Source: Halobellus captivus
Lineage (GTDB): Archaea; Halobacteriota; Halobacteria; Halobacteriales; Haloferacaceae
Reading direction: 5' to 3'
Length of the DNA: 64,000 bases
Assembly: GCF_003697845.1 (NCBI RefSeq)
Contig: NZ_RDQE01000001.1
Coordinates: 124,001 to 188,000, forward strand
The position numbers and the translations under genes were made by a program. How positions within the stretch are numbered: the stretch's first letter is position 1; every line of letters starts with the position of its first letter. Below, one piece after another: positions 24,470-30,978 of this stretch. The notes below the pieces were generated by a model. That model was given only the letters and a program-made list of their open reading frames with translations, searched no databases and was not told the DNA's origin.

Positions 24470-25588
24470 CTACGGTTCCCCGTTCAGCGCCTCGCACACC
24501 TCGTCGATCTCCCGCTCCGTCGAGACCGCGTGGACCGACACGCGGACCGCGTCCGGATGCGGCAGGTCGCGGATCACGATCCCCTGATCGAGGAGCCGCT
24601 CGACGGTCGCCTCGGGTTCCTCGACGTCGAACGTGACGAGCCCGGTCTCGTACTCGGCCGGGCTCAGGAGGCGCTCCTCGTCGACGCCCTCCTTCAGGCG
24701 GTCGGTGAGCGTCTCGATCCGGCTCTCGATCGCGTCGAGGCCGATCGACTCGATGGCGTCGATCCCCTCCAACAGGGCGACGTGTGCCGCCGGGGTTGTG
24801 GTGCCGACCTCGAATCGCTTCGCGCCGGGGGCGTACTCGATGTCGTGAGCGGTGGGCGTCTCCACGCCGCGGTAGCCGACGGTGCCGGGGGTCATCCCCT
24901 CGGCGACCGCGCGGTCGACGTAGAGGAAGCCCGCTCCCCACGGCCCGAGCAGCCACTTGTGGCCGGCGGCCGCGACCGCGTCCGCGCCCCACGCGTGGAC
25001 GTCCACCGGGACCTGCCCCGGCGACTGGACCGCGTCGACGAGCGTGAACGCGCCCGCGTCGTTCGCCACCTCGACGAGTTCCCGGACGGGGAGACGCGTG
25101 CCGTGCGTCCAGGTGATCGCGCTGAAACAGACGAGCCGCGCGTCCGTGACCGCGTCGGCGAACGCGTCGCGGTCGATCCGGCCGCCCTCGGTCTCGACGA
25201 CGCGGACCTCGATCCCGACCTCCTCCTCGAGCTGTCGCCAGGGGAGCACGCCCGCCGGGTGTTCGACGTCGGTCCGGACGACCACGTCGCCCGGCTGCCA
25301 GTCGATCGCGGCGGCGATCCGCGCGATCCCGTCGGTCGTACTCTCGGTTAGCGCGATCTCCTCGGGGTCGGCCCCCAGCAGCGCCGCGATCCGCTCGCGG
25401 ACCGTCTCGTAGGTCCCGAACGCGTGCTCGTACGGGTCCGTCTCGGCCACGTCGTACTCGTGGCCCGCGAGGAAGTCGGCGGCGGCGTCGACGACGAACT
25501 CCGGGCTCGGTCCGTGTGCGCCGTAGTTGAGGTACGCCGTCTCCTCGTCCAGCGCGGGAACGTCCGCCCGGAGTTCCCGCGGGGTCAT
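24470..25588 (-). CDS. Class V PLP-dependent aminotransferase
   Basis: A 372-residue cysteine desulfurase/isopenicillin-epimerase-like PLP enzyme. The Schiff-base lysine is in AAGHKWLLGPWG, near residue 200; the PLP-binding loop includes TESTTDGIARI and the aspartate of TLVDAVQSPGQV. A catalytic cysteine of the SufS type is not apparent, so it may be an epimerase, kynureninase-like enzyme or aminotransferase rather than a desulfurase. The ATG at 25588 is chosen. A GTG at 25618 overlapping the thioredoxin stop (GTGA) is a real alternative and would add ten residues. Confidence 0.85.
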   Translation of the reverse strand: MTPRELRADVPALDEETAYLNYGAHGPSPEFVVDAAADFLAGHEYDVAETDPYEHAFGTYETVRERIAALLGADPEEIALTESTTDGIARIAAAIDWQPGDVVVRTDVEHPAGVLPWRQLEEEVGIEVRVVETEGGRIDRDAFADAVTDARLVCFSAITWTHGTRLPVRELVEVANDAGAFTLVDAVQSPGQVPVDVHAWGADAVAAAGHKWLLGPWGAGFLYVDRAVAEGMTPGTVGYRGVETPTAHDIEYAPGAKRFEVGTTTPAAHVALLEGIDAIESIGLDAIESRIETLTDRLKEGVDEERLLSPAEYETGLVTFDVEEPEATVERLLDQGIVIRDLPHPDAVRVSVHAVSTEREIDEVCEALNGEP

Positions 25589-25614
25589 GCGGACCCCTCC
25601 GGCTTCGCGGTCAT

Positions 25615-25962
25615 TCACTCGAGCCGCCCGCTGACGGCCTCGCGGAGGGCGTCCTCGGTCTGTGCGCCGACCATTCGGTCGGCGACTTCACCGCCGGCGA
25701 ACACCAGGAGCGTCGGGATGCCCTGAACGCCGTACTCGGCGGCGAGTCCCTGGTGCTGATCGACGTCGACCTTCAGGACCGCCGCGTCCGTCCCGGACGC
25801 GACCGCCTCGACGGCCGGCTCCATCATCTGACAGGGACCACACCAGTCGGCGTAGAAGTCCACGAGCACCACGTCGTGCCCGGTCACGAAGTCGTCGAAG
25901 TCGTCGGCACTCTCGAGCGCGACGGGTTCGGTCGGCACGGGTTCGCTGGTTTGTGTCATCAT
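25615..25962 (-). CDS. Thioredoxin
   Basis: A 115-residue thioredoxin. FYADWCGPCQMMEPAVEA holds the standard WCGPC redox centre, and QGIPTLLVF the cis-proline loop. It keeps the cytoplasmic thiol pool reduced and can reduce persulfides on TusA, rhodanese or DsrE-type carriers. It heads the transcript with the class V aminotransferase and the methyltransferase. Two adjacent ATGs (25962 and 25959) both fit. A core promoter about 27 bases upstream and a CAATACT site upstream of that are shared almost base for base with the SafE operon. Confidence 0.95.
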   Translation of the reverse strand: MMTQTSEPVPTEPVALESADDFDDFVTGHDVVLVDFYADWCGPCQMMEPAVEAVASGTDAAVLKVDVDQHQGLAAEYGVQGIPTLLVFAGGEVADRMVGAQTEDALREAVSGRLE

Positions 25963-25982
25963 CGAGACGTACGCACCCCGTC

Positions 25983-26015
25983 CCCATAACGGTTTTGGAT
26001 GTCTAATACAATACT
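25983..26015 (-). promoter_or_regulatory. Thioredoxin promoter with CAATACT site
   Basis: Reading toward the gene, AGTATTGTAT (26015-26006) is followed after seven bases by CCAAAACCGTTAT, a BRE plus TATA-like core centred 27 bases before the ATG. The same two blocks with the same seven-base gap recur upstream of the DUF7512-safE operon. An activator-type position, just upstream of the BRE, is suggested. Confidence 0.5.
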
Positions 26016-26047
26016 CCGGGTCGGTCGGTTCGTGGGCGGAGCGTCGT

Positions 26048-27091
26048 TCACTCGCCACGCCGGGGCGATCCGGGGACGCCGCGGGTCCGTCGCACGGCGA
26101 GCGCGCCGTGATAGAGGATCATCGCACAGACGAGCAGCGCGGACCCGATCAGGAGGACGAAGCTGAGCCGGTCGAGGACCGGCATCGACAGCCACGAGGA
26201 GAGCTCGCCGATCCCGACCGCGGCGCTGGCGACGAGCAGCATGAGTCCGAAGTAGATCGTCACGTCGTCCTCGTCGACGTAGGCGGTCGCGCTCGAGCCG
26301 ATCCGCGCGCCGAGCGCGCTGCCCACGAGCAATGCCGTGACGATCCCGAGGTCGATCACGCCCGCGCGGCCGTAGGTGAACGCGCCGACCGCCCCGGACA
26401 TGAGCCCGCCGAAGAGGCTCGTCCCGACCGCGGCCGCGAGCGACGTGCCGATCACGTAGTAGATCGCGGGCATCCGGACGAACCCGCCGCCGACGCCGAG
26501 GAACCCGGAGACGAGCCCGACGCCGCCGCCGACGCCGGAGATCGTCCACAGCGACGCCCGGCTGCCGTCCGCGAGCGTGGTCATCGGCGGGATCTCGTAC
26601 GACTGGATCTTTCGGGCGATCGCCGGGACCTCGTCGGCGTCACCTTCGGAGTCGTCGCCGTCGTCATCGTCGGTATCCAGCGCGCTCCGCGTGAACAACA
26701 CGCCTATCGCCGCCAGCAGGAGCACGTACGCGACGCCGACGACGACGTTCGCGATCCCGAGCACCTCGAGTCCGAAGACGAGCCGGCTTCCGAGCTCGAT
26801 GCCGACGGAGATCCCGACGAACATCAGCGCGCCGAGCTTGTAGTCGACCTGCCCGGCGTCGTGGTGTTTCATCGTCGCGATCGCCGCGGTCCCGAACACG
26901 AACGCCATCGAGCTGCCGATGGCGACCGGGGCGGGATAGCCGAGGATCAACAGCGCGGGCGTGACGAGGAACGAGCCCCCCATCCCGAAGAACCCGAAGA
27001 ACACGCCGACCATGAAGCCGAAGGCGACGAACAGGCCGAAGATCTCCGGGCCGAGACCGAGGAGCTCGGTCGCCGCGATGGAGCCGATCAT
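26048..27091 (-). CDS. TauE/SafE family sulfite/organosulfur exporter
   Basis: A 347-residue membrane protein of the TauE/SafE family. It has about nine helices in two repeats, each opening with a glycine-rich motif: FFGMGGSFLVTPALLILGYP in the first and SGFLGVGGGFVRMPAIYYVIG in the second. A long acidic loop, about residues 143-160 (DTDDDDGDDSEGDAD), separates them. Family members move sulfite, sulfoacetate or other sulfur anions across the membrane. In bacterial cst operons a TauE partner stands beside SQR and rhodanese genes. The start overlaps the tiny upstream gene by ATGA. Confidence 0.9.
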   Translation of the reverse strand: MIGSIAATELLGLGPEIFGLFVAFGFMVGVFFGFFGMGGSFLVTPALLILGYPAPVAIGSSMAFVFGTAAIATMKHHDAGQVDYKLGALMFVGISVGIELGSRLVFGLEVLGIANVVVGVAYVLLLAAIGVLFTRSALDTDDDDGDDSEGDADEVPAIARKIQSYEIPPMTTLADGSRASLWTISGVGGGVGLVSGFLGVGGGFVRMPAIYYVIGTSLAAAVGTSLFGGLMSGAVGAFTYGRAGVIDLGIVTALLVGSALGARIGSSATAYVDEDDVTIYFGLMLLVASAAVGIGELSSWLSMPVLDRLSFVLLIGSALLVCAMILYHGALAVRRTRGVPGSPRRGE

Positions 27092-27249
27092 CTCGCCTTC
27101 GCGAGCCGATCCAGGACGGCCGGCCCGACCGCCTCCTCCACGGCCCCGTACCCGACGTAGAGGGCGATCGCCTCGAGGAGGACGACTCCGATCACCGCGA
27201 GTGCCTGTACCGACGGCGACGCGCCCGCGAGGAGCTCCGTGCCGGTCAT
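27088..27249 (-). CDS. Small membrane protein, DUF7512-like
   Basis: A 53-residue protein with one clear hydrophobic helix (about residues 15-36) that ends YVGYGAV, followed by a short amphipathic tail with an ALDRLAKAR-like end. Such YVGYG-bearing mini-proteins are, from memory, annotated as DUF7512 in haloarchaea and are typical neighbours of TauE/SafE genes. The stop overlaps the exporter start by ATGA, so a stoichiometric partner or stabilising subunit is likely. Too short for reliable homology without a search. Confidence 0.7.
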   Translation of the reverse strand: MTGTELLAGASPSVQALAVIGVVLLEAIALYVGYGAVEEAVGPAVLDRLAKAR

Positions 27250-27311
27250 CGGCTCCCCCCGTCCTCCGTCGTCCGCGTTCCGTGCCGGATCGGTCGATCG
27301 ATGTCGGTCAT
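27246..27311 (-). CDS. Possible 21-residue leader ORF of the safE operon
   Basis: A short ORF that begins MTDIDRPIRHGTRTT and ends in an ATGA overlap with the DUF7512-like gene. The TATA-like GTTATATC at 27336-27343 is about 27 bases from this ATG rather than from the downstream one, so a leaderless transcript would start at this codon. It may be a coupling leader peptide rather than a functional protein. Evidence is positional only. Confidence 0.4.
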   Translation of the reverse strand: MTDIDRPIRHGTRTTEDGGSR

Positions 27312-27335
27312 GTACTCGAGGATAGCCGACAGGGA

Positions 27336-27368
27336 GATATAACGGTTTTGGGTTAGTTGTACAATACT
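27336..27368 (-). promoter_or_regulatory. safE operon promoter with CAATACT site
   Basis: In the gene direction AGTATTGTAC (27368-27359) is followed by a seven-base gap and CCAAAACCGTTAT, continuing to ATATC. It is nearly identical to the thioredoxin promoter. The match in spacing and core suggests common control by one factor that binds just upstream of the BRE. Confidence 0.5.
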
Positions 27369-27535
27369 ATATTCGAGTGGGAGACGGGAAACGATAGATA
27401 ACGTATTCGTATTATTTCTCGTGATTCGTTCCGATCACACCGATCCGTCGAATCGGCGCGTTTCACTCGCGATTTCCAGTCGATCCGCGTCGAGGGACCG
27501 TTCCACTTCCTCGAGACGTCGATCCGATGGTCGAT

Positions 27536-27574
27536 CGTATCGTGTGTTTTCATGGGACTATTTAACACGATACG
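27536..27574. repeat. Ten-base inverted repeat around a TATA-like loop
   Basis: CGTATCGTGT (27536-27545) and ACACGATACG (27565-27574) form a perfect 10-bp inverted repeat with a 19-base spacer that contains CTATTTA. It could be an operator, a hairpin terminator for either strand, or a promoter covered by its own dyad. It lies in a 286-base region (27369-27654) with no convincing gene. The small membrane gene at 27655 has its own TATA-like CATTTATG near 27626-27633. Confidence 0.45.
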
Positions 27575-27654
27575 TCGTGACTCCGAGCCAACGTGTTCCC
27601 CGTTCGTGGGAATATCCATCCCTCCATTTATGTACGGGACGCGTACTGGCGGGT

Positions 27655-27879
27655 ATGAGCCACTCATCACGTTCGTCTCGCATCGACCTCGACGCGGCGT
27701 TCAAGGCGTTCGGTGCGGTGACGATCCTGATCGGGGTCGTCCTCACCGTCGGCGTGCTGGCGCTCACCGACCCGTTCGGCGAGTACGTCACGACCACGCC
27801 GGCGGCGACCGGAAGCCTGCTCTTCACCGGGCTGCTCGCCGCGGTCGGCTACGCGGCCTACGCGCTCCGCCGCCGCTGA
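27655..27879 (+). CDS. Small two-helix membrane protein
   Basis: A 74-residue protein with a polar start (MSHSSRSSRIDLDAAFKAF), two hydrophobic helices at about residues 18-38 and 50-70, a connecting turn DPFGEYVTTTP, and an RRR end that should face the cytoplasm. It is preceded at about -27 by a TATA-like CATTTATG, consistent with a leaderless single-gene message. It resembles the generic two-helix mini-proteins of haloarchaea; I cannot assign a family or a function. Confidence 0.65.
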   Translation: MSHSSRSSRIDLDAAFKAFGAVTILIGVVLTVGVLALTDPFGEYVTTTPAATGSLLFTGLLAAVGYAAYALRRR

Positions 27880-28011
27880 GGCCCGCAAAGCGTGTCGACG
27901 GTCGGCCCGGCCCGCCGTCGACGGTCGGTCCGACTCGATTCACCCCGACCCACTGCGTCGATCCGCCGCTTGGCCCGAACCGCGCTTGGTCGTCGACCGA
28001 CGACGATGGAA

Positions 28012-28042
28012 CTATATAGTCTTGACTATATTGCACAATACA
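28012..28042 (+). promoter_or_regulatory. dsrE promoter with dyad TATTG-CA-CAATA
   Basis: CTATATAG at 28012-28019 sits about 27 bases before the dsrE ATG, so the message should be leaderless. Right on the transcription start lies TATTGCACAATACA, a dyad with two-base spacer (TATTG/CAATA), ending at the ATG. The position suggests a repressor or a strong initiator element. Confidence 0.5.
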
Positions 28043-28389
28043 TGTCTGGCACACCGGACGACGTGGAGACGTTGGGGATCGTACTCGAAACCGCCGATCC
28101 CGAGCGCGCTTGGAACGCGTTCCGGCTCGGACTCACCGCCCTGGAGGACGGACGGGACGTCTCCGTGTTCCTCCTGGGTGAGGGAGTCGAAGCCGAGGAG
28201 ATCACGGACGACGAGTTCGACGTGCGGGACCGCATGGAGGCGTTCGACGAGGCGGGCGGGGAGCTGCTCGCGTGCGGGACGTGCCTGGAGATGCGGAAAC
28301 GCGACGGAAGCGAGGTCTGTCCGATATCGACGATGAACGACCTACTCGAGGTCGTGACGACCGCCGATCGAGTCCTGACTATCGGCTGA
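28042..28389 (+). CDS. DsrE family protein
   Basis: A 115-residue DsrE-fold protein. The first strand reads TLGIVLETADPERAWNAFRLGLTALE, typical of DsrE/YchN folds. Later, LLACGTCLEMRKRDGSEVCPIS holds three cysteines, including a CGTC that probably carries the persulfide. It is shorter than the DsrE2-type protein at 17.4 kb and likely a soluble sulfur carrier. It is divergent in function but convergent in position with the downstream regulator gene: they run tail to tail with a 12-base gap. Confidence 0.87.
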   Translation: MSGTPDDVETLGIVLETADPERAWNAFRLGLTALEDGRDVSVFLLGEGVEAEEITDDEFDVRDRMEAFDEAGGELLACGTCLEMRKRDGSEVCPISTMNDLLEVVTTADRVLTIG

Positions 28390-28401
28390 GCGACCGGCGT
28401 C

Positions 28402-28800
28402 CTAACTCGGCGCAGTTACCGACTCTGCGCCCTCGTACTTGTCCTCGAACTCCTGGATGAGCTGGCCCATCTTCGCGTACCAGTCGTTCAACATCCGCTG
28501 CATCTCTCCCGAGATCTTCTCGGGGTCGGTCGGCTGGTAGACGTGGTAGTAGCCGCCCTGGTCGTAGTTGATCTGTTCCTTGCTGATGAACCCGGTCTGG
28601 AGGAGCCGCTGGACCGCACGGTAGGCGGTCGAGCGCTCCCGGTCGACGGCCTCGCCGATCTCGTCGATCGTCAGCGGCTCCTCGCTCTCGACGAGCACCT
28701 GGAAACACTCCCTGTCCAGCGGTTTGAGTCCGTGGAAACACTCCAGTAACCCCTCACACTCCATGTCGCTCCGGAGCTGTTCGGCCAACGAGTCTGGCAT
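28402..28800 (-). CDS. TrmB-family thiol-containing transcription regulator, OxsR-like
   Basis: A 132-residue winged-helix protein. The N-terminus carries closely set cysteines (MECEGLLECFHGLKPLDRECF, residues 13-33, three Cys). The winged helix follows, with EPLTIDEIGEAVDRERSTAYRAVQRLLQTGF, and then a tyrosine-rich wing (INYDQGGYYHVY) and a C-terminal dimer helix (MLNDWYAKMGQLIQEFEDKY). From memory this layout matches OxsR of Haloferax volcanii, a TrmB-family factor whose activity depends on a cysteine during hypochlorite stress. Here it sits within a sulfur/thiol island, making it the best local candidate to read the CAATACT sites. ATG at 28800 gives the expected length. Confidence 0.82.
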   Translation of the reverse strand: MPDSLAEQLRSDMECEGLLECFHGLKPLDRECFQVLVESEEPLTIDEIGEAVDRERSTAYRAVQRLLQTGFISKEQINYDQGGYYHVYQPTDPEKISGEMQRMLNDWYAKMGQLIQEFEDKYEGAESVTAPS

Positions 28801-28825
28801 GGTATTGCCCGCGAGTACGCCCCGT

Positions 28826-28861
28826 GTGCGTAAAAGGCTTGTGTATAGAACACACAATTCC
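28826..28861 (-). promoter_or_regulatory. Autoregulatory-looking dyad upstream of the OxsR-like gene
   Basis: CTTTTACG around 28829-28836 is a likely TATA box for the regulator. Just upstream, TTGTGT...ACACAA (28839-28857) is a perfect six-base dyad with a seven-base spacer, followed by GTGTG. ACACAATTCC (28852-28861) overlaps it and partly matches the CAATACT half-site. An autoregulatory operator is plausible. Confidence 0.45.
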
Positions 28862-28905
28862 GTGTGAACAGGCCCGTACTCGCCGATGTCCCCGATCTCG
28901 CGGGC

Positions 28906-29757
28906 TCAGGCCGATCGCGGCGGCGGCACCAGGAAGACGTTGCCGGTCGCGTTCACGACGACCTCCTCGCTCACACTGCCGAGGAGGAGTCGCCGCAGGC
29001 GGCTCCGACCGCGCGATCCGAGGAGCAAGGTGCTCGGCTCGTGTTCGCGCTCGGCGGCGAGGATCTCCGCCGCGAGATCCCCGCGTCTGACGTCGGTGCG
29101 GGCCTCGAGCCCCCACTCGTCGAGCCGGTCCCCGAGCTCACCGAGTCGTGCCTCCACGTCGCCCTCGTCGCCGGTGTCGTCCTTCGGCGACCGCACGTGA
29201 ACCAGCGTGACCTCCTCGGTCGCGTGCCGGAGGTACTCGAACGTCTCGAAGGCGCGCTCGGCGTTCTCCGAGAAGTCGGTTGCGAAGAGCGTTCGCTTGA
29301 ACAGGTGTCGGCGCACGGTCTCGGGGTCGTCGACGCCGCGTTCGATCCGATCGACGAGCAGCGGCACCACCGTGGTCCTGGCCAGGTTCCGTGCCGTCGA
29401 CCCGATGACGCGGTTCTCGAGCGGGCTCTTCCCCCGTGATCCGACGAGGATCAGGTCCGCGCCGACCGCGCCGGCGATCCCGTTGATCCGTCGGTGTGGC
29501 GTCCCCCGAACCACGTGCGTCTCGACGTCGAACCCGGCGGCCTCGATCGTCGACCGGTAGCGGCGGAGCCCGCGTTTCCGACGCTTCTCGAAGTCGATCC
29601 CGGGCATCCCGGAGTGGACGTTCGAGGGCACCACCGTCACGAGATGGATCCGATCGACGCCGATCCGCGAGAGACAGTTCAGCCCGGTCTCCGACTCGAC
29701 CATCGTCTCGCTCGCCGTCGAGAGGTCGGTCGCGAGCACGGCCGACTTCCCGCTCAT
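28906..29757 (-). CDS. Tandem universal stress protein (UspA family)
   Basis: A 283-residue protein with two UspA domains. The first (residues 5-140) has AVLATDLSTASE at its start and LILVGSRGKSPLENRVIGSTARNLARTTVVPLL as its ATP-binding GxxG-S-type loop. The second (residues 152-283) repeats TLFATDFSENAERA and TLLLGSRGRSRLRRLLLGSVSEEVVVNA. Tandem Usp proteins bind nucleotides and respond to stress. A strong GGAGGAGG lies just before the ATG at 29757, unusual in a window with many leaderless genes. A perfect CAATACT site lies about 110 bases upstream. Confidence 0.88.
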   Translation of the reverse strand: MSGKSAVLATDLSTASETMVESETGLNCLSRIGVDRIHLVTVVPSNVHSGMPGIDFEKRRKRGLRRYRSTIEAAGFDVETHVVRGTPHRRINGIAGAVGADLILVGSRGKSPLENRVIGSTARNLARTTVVPLLVDRIERGVDDPETVRRHLFKRTLFATDFSENAERAFETFEYLRHATEEVTLVHVRSPKDDTGDEGDVEARLGELGDRLDEWGLEARTDVRRGDLAAEILAAEREHEPSTLLLGSRGRSRLRRLLLGSVSEEVVVNATGNVFLVPPPRSA

Positions 29758-29946
29758 CGGCTCCTCCTCCACTCTCGGTTCCTCTCCCGTCCTCGGCCCC
29801 TCCGCCGAGCTCGCCCCGATCCCCGTTCCGCCGCTCCATGCTGGCCGACAGTATTCTTCATACTGTACAATACTCTCGTCCGGAGATAAAACCCGCGGTC
29901 GTGTGACACCGAGGAGTATTCCCCGCGGGCGCCCGTCTCCCCGGGC
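29758..29946. promoter_or_regulatory. Divergent promoter region, usp and small gene
   Basis: Region between the minus-strand tandem usp and the plus-strand small gene. AGTATTCTTCATACT (29850-29864) is an inverted repeat, and the next bases, GTACAATACT (29865-29874), hold a perfect CAATACT. AGATAAAAC around 29882-29890 is TATA-like for the plus strand. The usp side has an SD-type GGAGGAGG, so its transcript must have a 5' leader. Confidence 0.45.
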
Positions 29947-30108
29947 ATGACCGACGACGAGCCCGGACTCGCGGACGCGGTCGATCGATTCCTCGATGAG
30001 GCGGACGCGGCGTTCGACCAGTACGACCAGGGGTACGCCGACGCCGACGCGACCGTCGCGGTGCTTCGAAGCCACGCCGACGACCTGCGGGACGCCCTCG
30101 AGGAGTGA
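29947..30108 (+). CDS. Small acidic helical protein
   Basis: A 53-residue, very acidic ORF: MTDDEPGLADAVDRF, then repeated A/D/Y-rich helices (FDQYDQGYADADATVAVL) and LRDALEE at the end. Codon use is haloarchaeal and the composition is typical of haloarchaeal cytoplasmic mini-proteins. It may belong to a conserved small-protein family but I do not recognise it with certainty. No cysteine is present, so a direct thiol function is unlikely. Confidence 0.5.
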   Translation: MTDDEPGLADAVDRFLDEADAAFDQYDQGYADADATVAVLRSHADDLRDALEE

Positions 30109-30156
30109 ACGCGGGCGTGACGCCGAGTGACGCGTCGTGCCGTTCGGGCGGTGGAT

Positions 30157-30978
30157 TCAGGCTCGTGCGCCGATCAGCTCCCGAACGCGGGCGACGTGCT
30201 CGCCGAATGCCGGATCGCCGCGCTCGCGCGGGCGGTCCACGTCGACGTCGACGACCTCGCGGACGCGACCCGGCTCGGCGGCCATCACCACGATCCGGTC
30301 GGCGAGCGTCACCGCCTCGGCGACGTCGTGGGTGACGAAGAGCACGGTCTTCCCCGTCGACGCCCACACGTCGAGCAGTTCGCGCTGGAGCATCTCGCGG
30401 GTCTGTGCGTCGACCGCGCCGAACGGCTCGTCCATCAACAGGAGAGTCGGATCGACGGCGAGCGCCCGCGCGATGGCGACGCGCTGTTTCATCCCGCCCG
30501 ACAGCGACTTCGGATACGACTCGCGGAACTCCGACAGCCCGACGAGTTCGAGCATTTCGTCGACCCGCGCCGCGCGTTCGCCGGCCGACCGGTCGCTCCG
30601 ATCGAGTCCGAACCCGACGTTCTCCTCGACGGTGAGCCACGGGAACAGATGGTACTCCTGGAAGACGACGCCCATGTCGGTCGTGGGGCCCGTCACCGGC
30701 GACCCCCCCAACCGAACCTCGCCGTCCGTGGCGTCGGCGAGTCCGGCGATGATCCGGAACAGCGTCGTCTTCCCGCAGCCGGAGGGACCGACGAGACAGA
30801 GGAACTCCCCGTCTTCGACCCCGAACGACACCTCCTCGAGCGCGCGGACCGGGTCGCCCTCCCCGTCGTACGTCTTCCCGACGCCGTCGACGACGACGCC
30901 CGTCTCGCTCGAACCACCGCCCGTCTCGGTCGCCGGATCTTCGTTCACGTCCGCCGGGTCCCCGTTCACGCCTGCCAT
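30157..30978 (-). CDS. ABC transporter ATP-binding protein, SsuB/TauB type
   Basis: A 273-residue ATPase of the nitrate/sulfonate/taurine/bicarbonate uptake branch. Walker A is GPSGCGKTTLFRI, the Q-loop is VVFQEYHLFPWLTV, the signature is LSGGMKQRVAIARAL, Walker B LLLMDEPFGAVD, and the switch histidine is in FVTHDVAEA. A disordered N-terminal 30 residues precede the domain. It overlaps the permease gene by 13 bases. With the Tat lipoprotein and permease it makes a full importer; the nearby sulfur island favours sulfonates, but nitrate or a thiamine precursor remain possible. Confidence 0.88.
   Translation of the reverse strand: MAGVNGDPADVNEDPATETGGGSSETGVVVDGVGKTYDGEGDPVRALEEVSFGVEDGEFLCLVGPSGCGKTTLFRIIAGLADATDGEVRLGGSPVTGPTTDMGVVFQEYHLFPWLTVEENVGFGLDRSDRSAGERAARVDEMLELVGLSEFRESYPKSLSGGMKQRVAIARALAVDPTLLLMDEPFGAVDAQTREMLQRELLDVWASTGKTVLFVTHDVAEAVTLADRIVVMAAEPGRVREVVDVDVDRPRERGDPAFGEHVARVRELIGARA

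Noticed and set aside
24470-25588. Cysteine desulfurase (SufS/IscS) serving the sulfur island
   Set aside because: It is a class V PLP enzyme, but I see no catalytic cysteine loop of the desulfurase type, so I left it as an aminotransferase-like protein.
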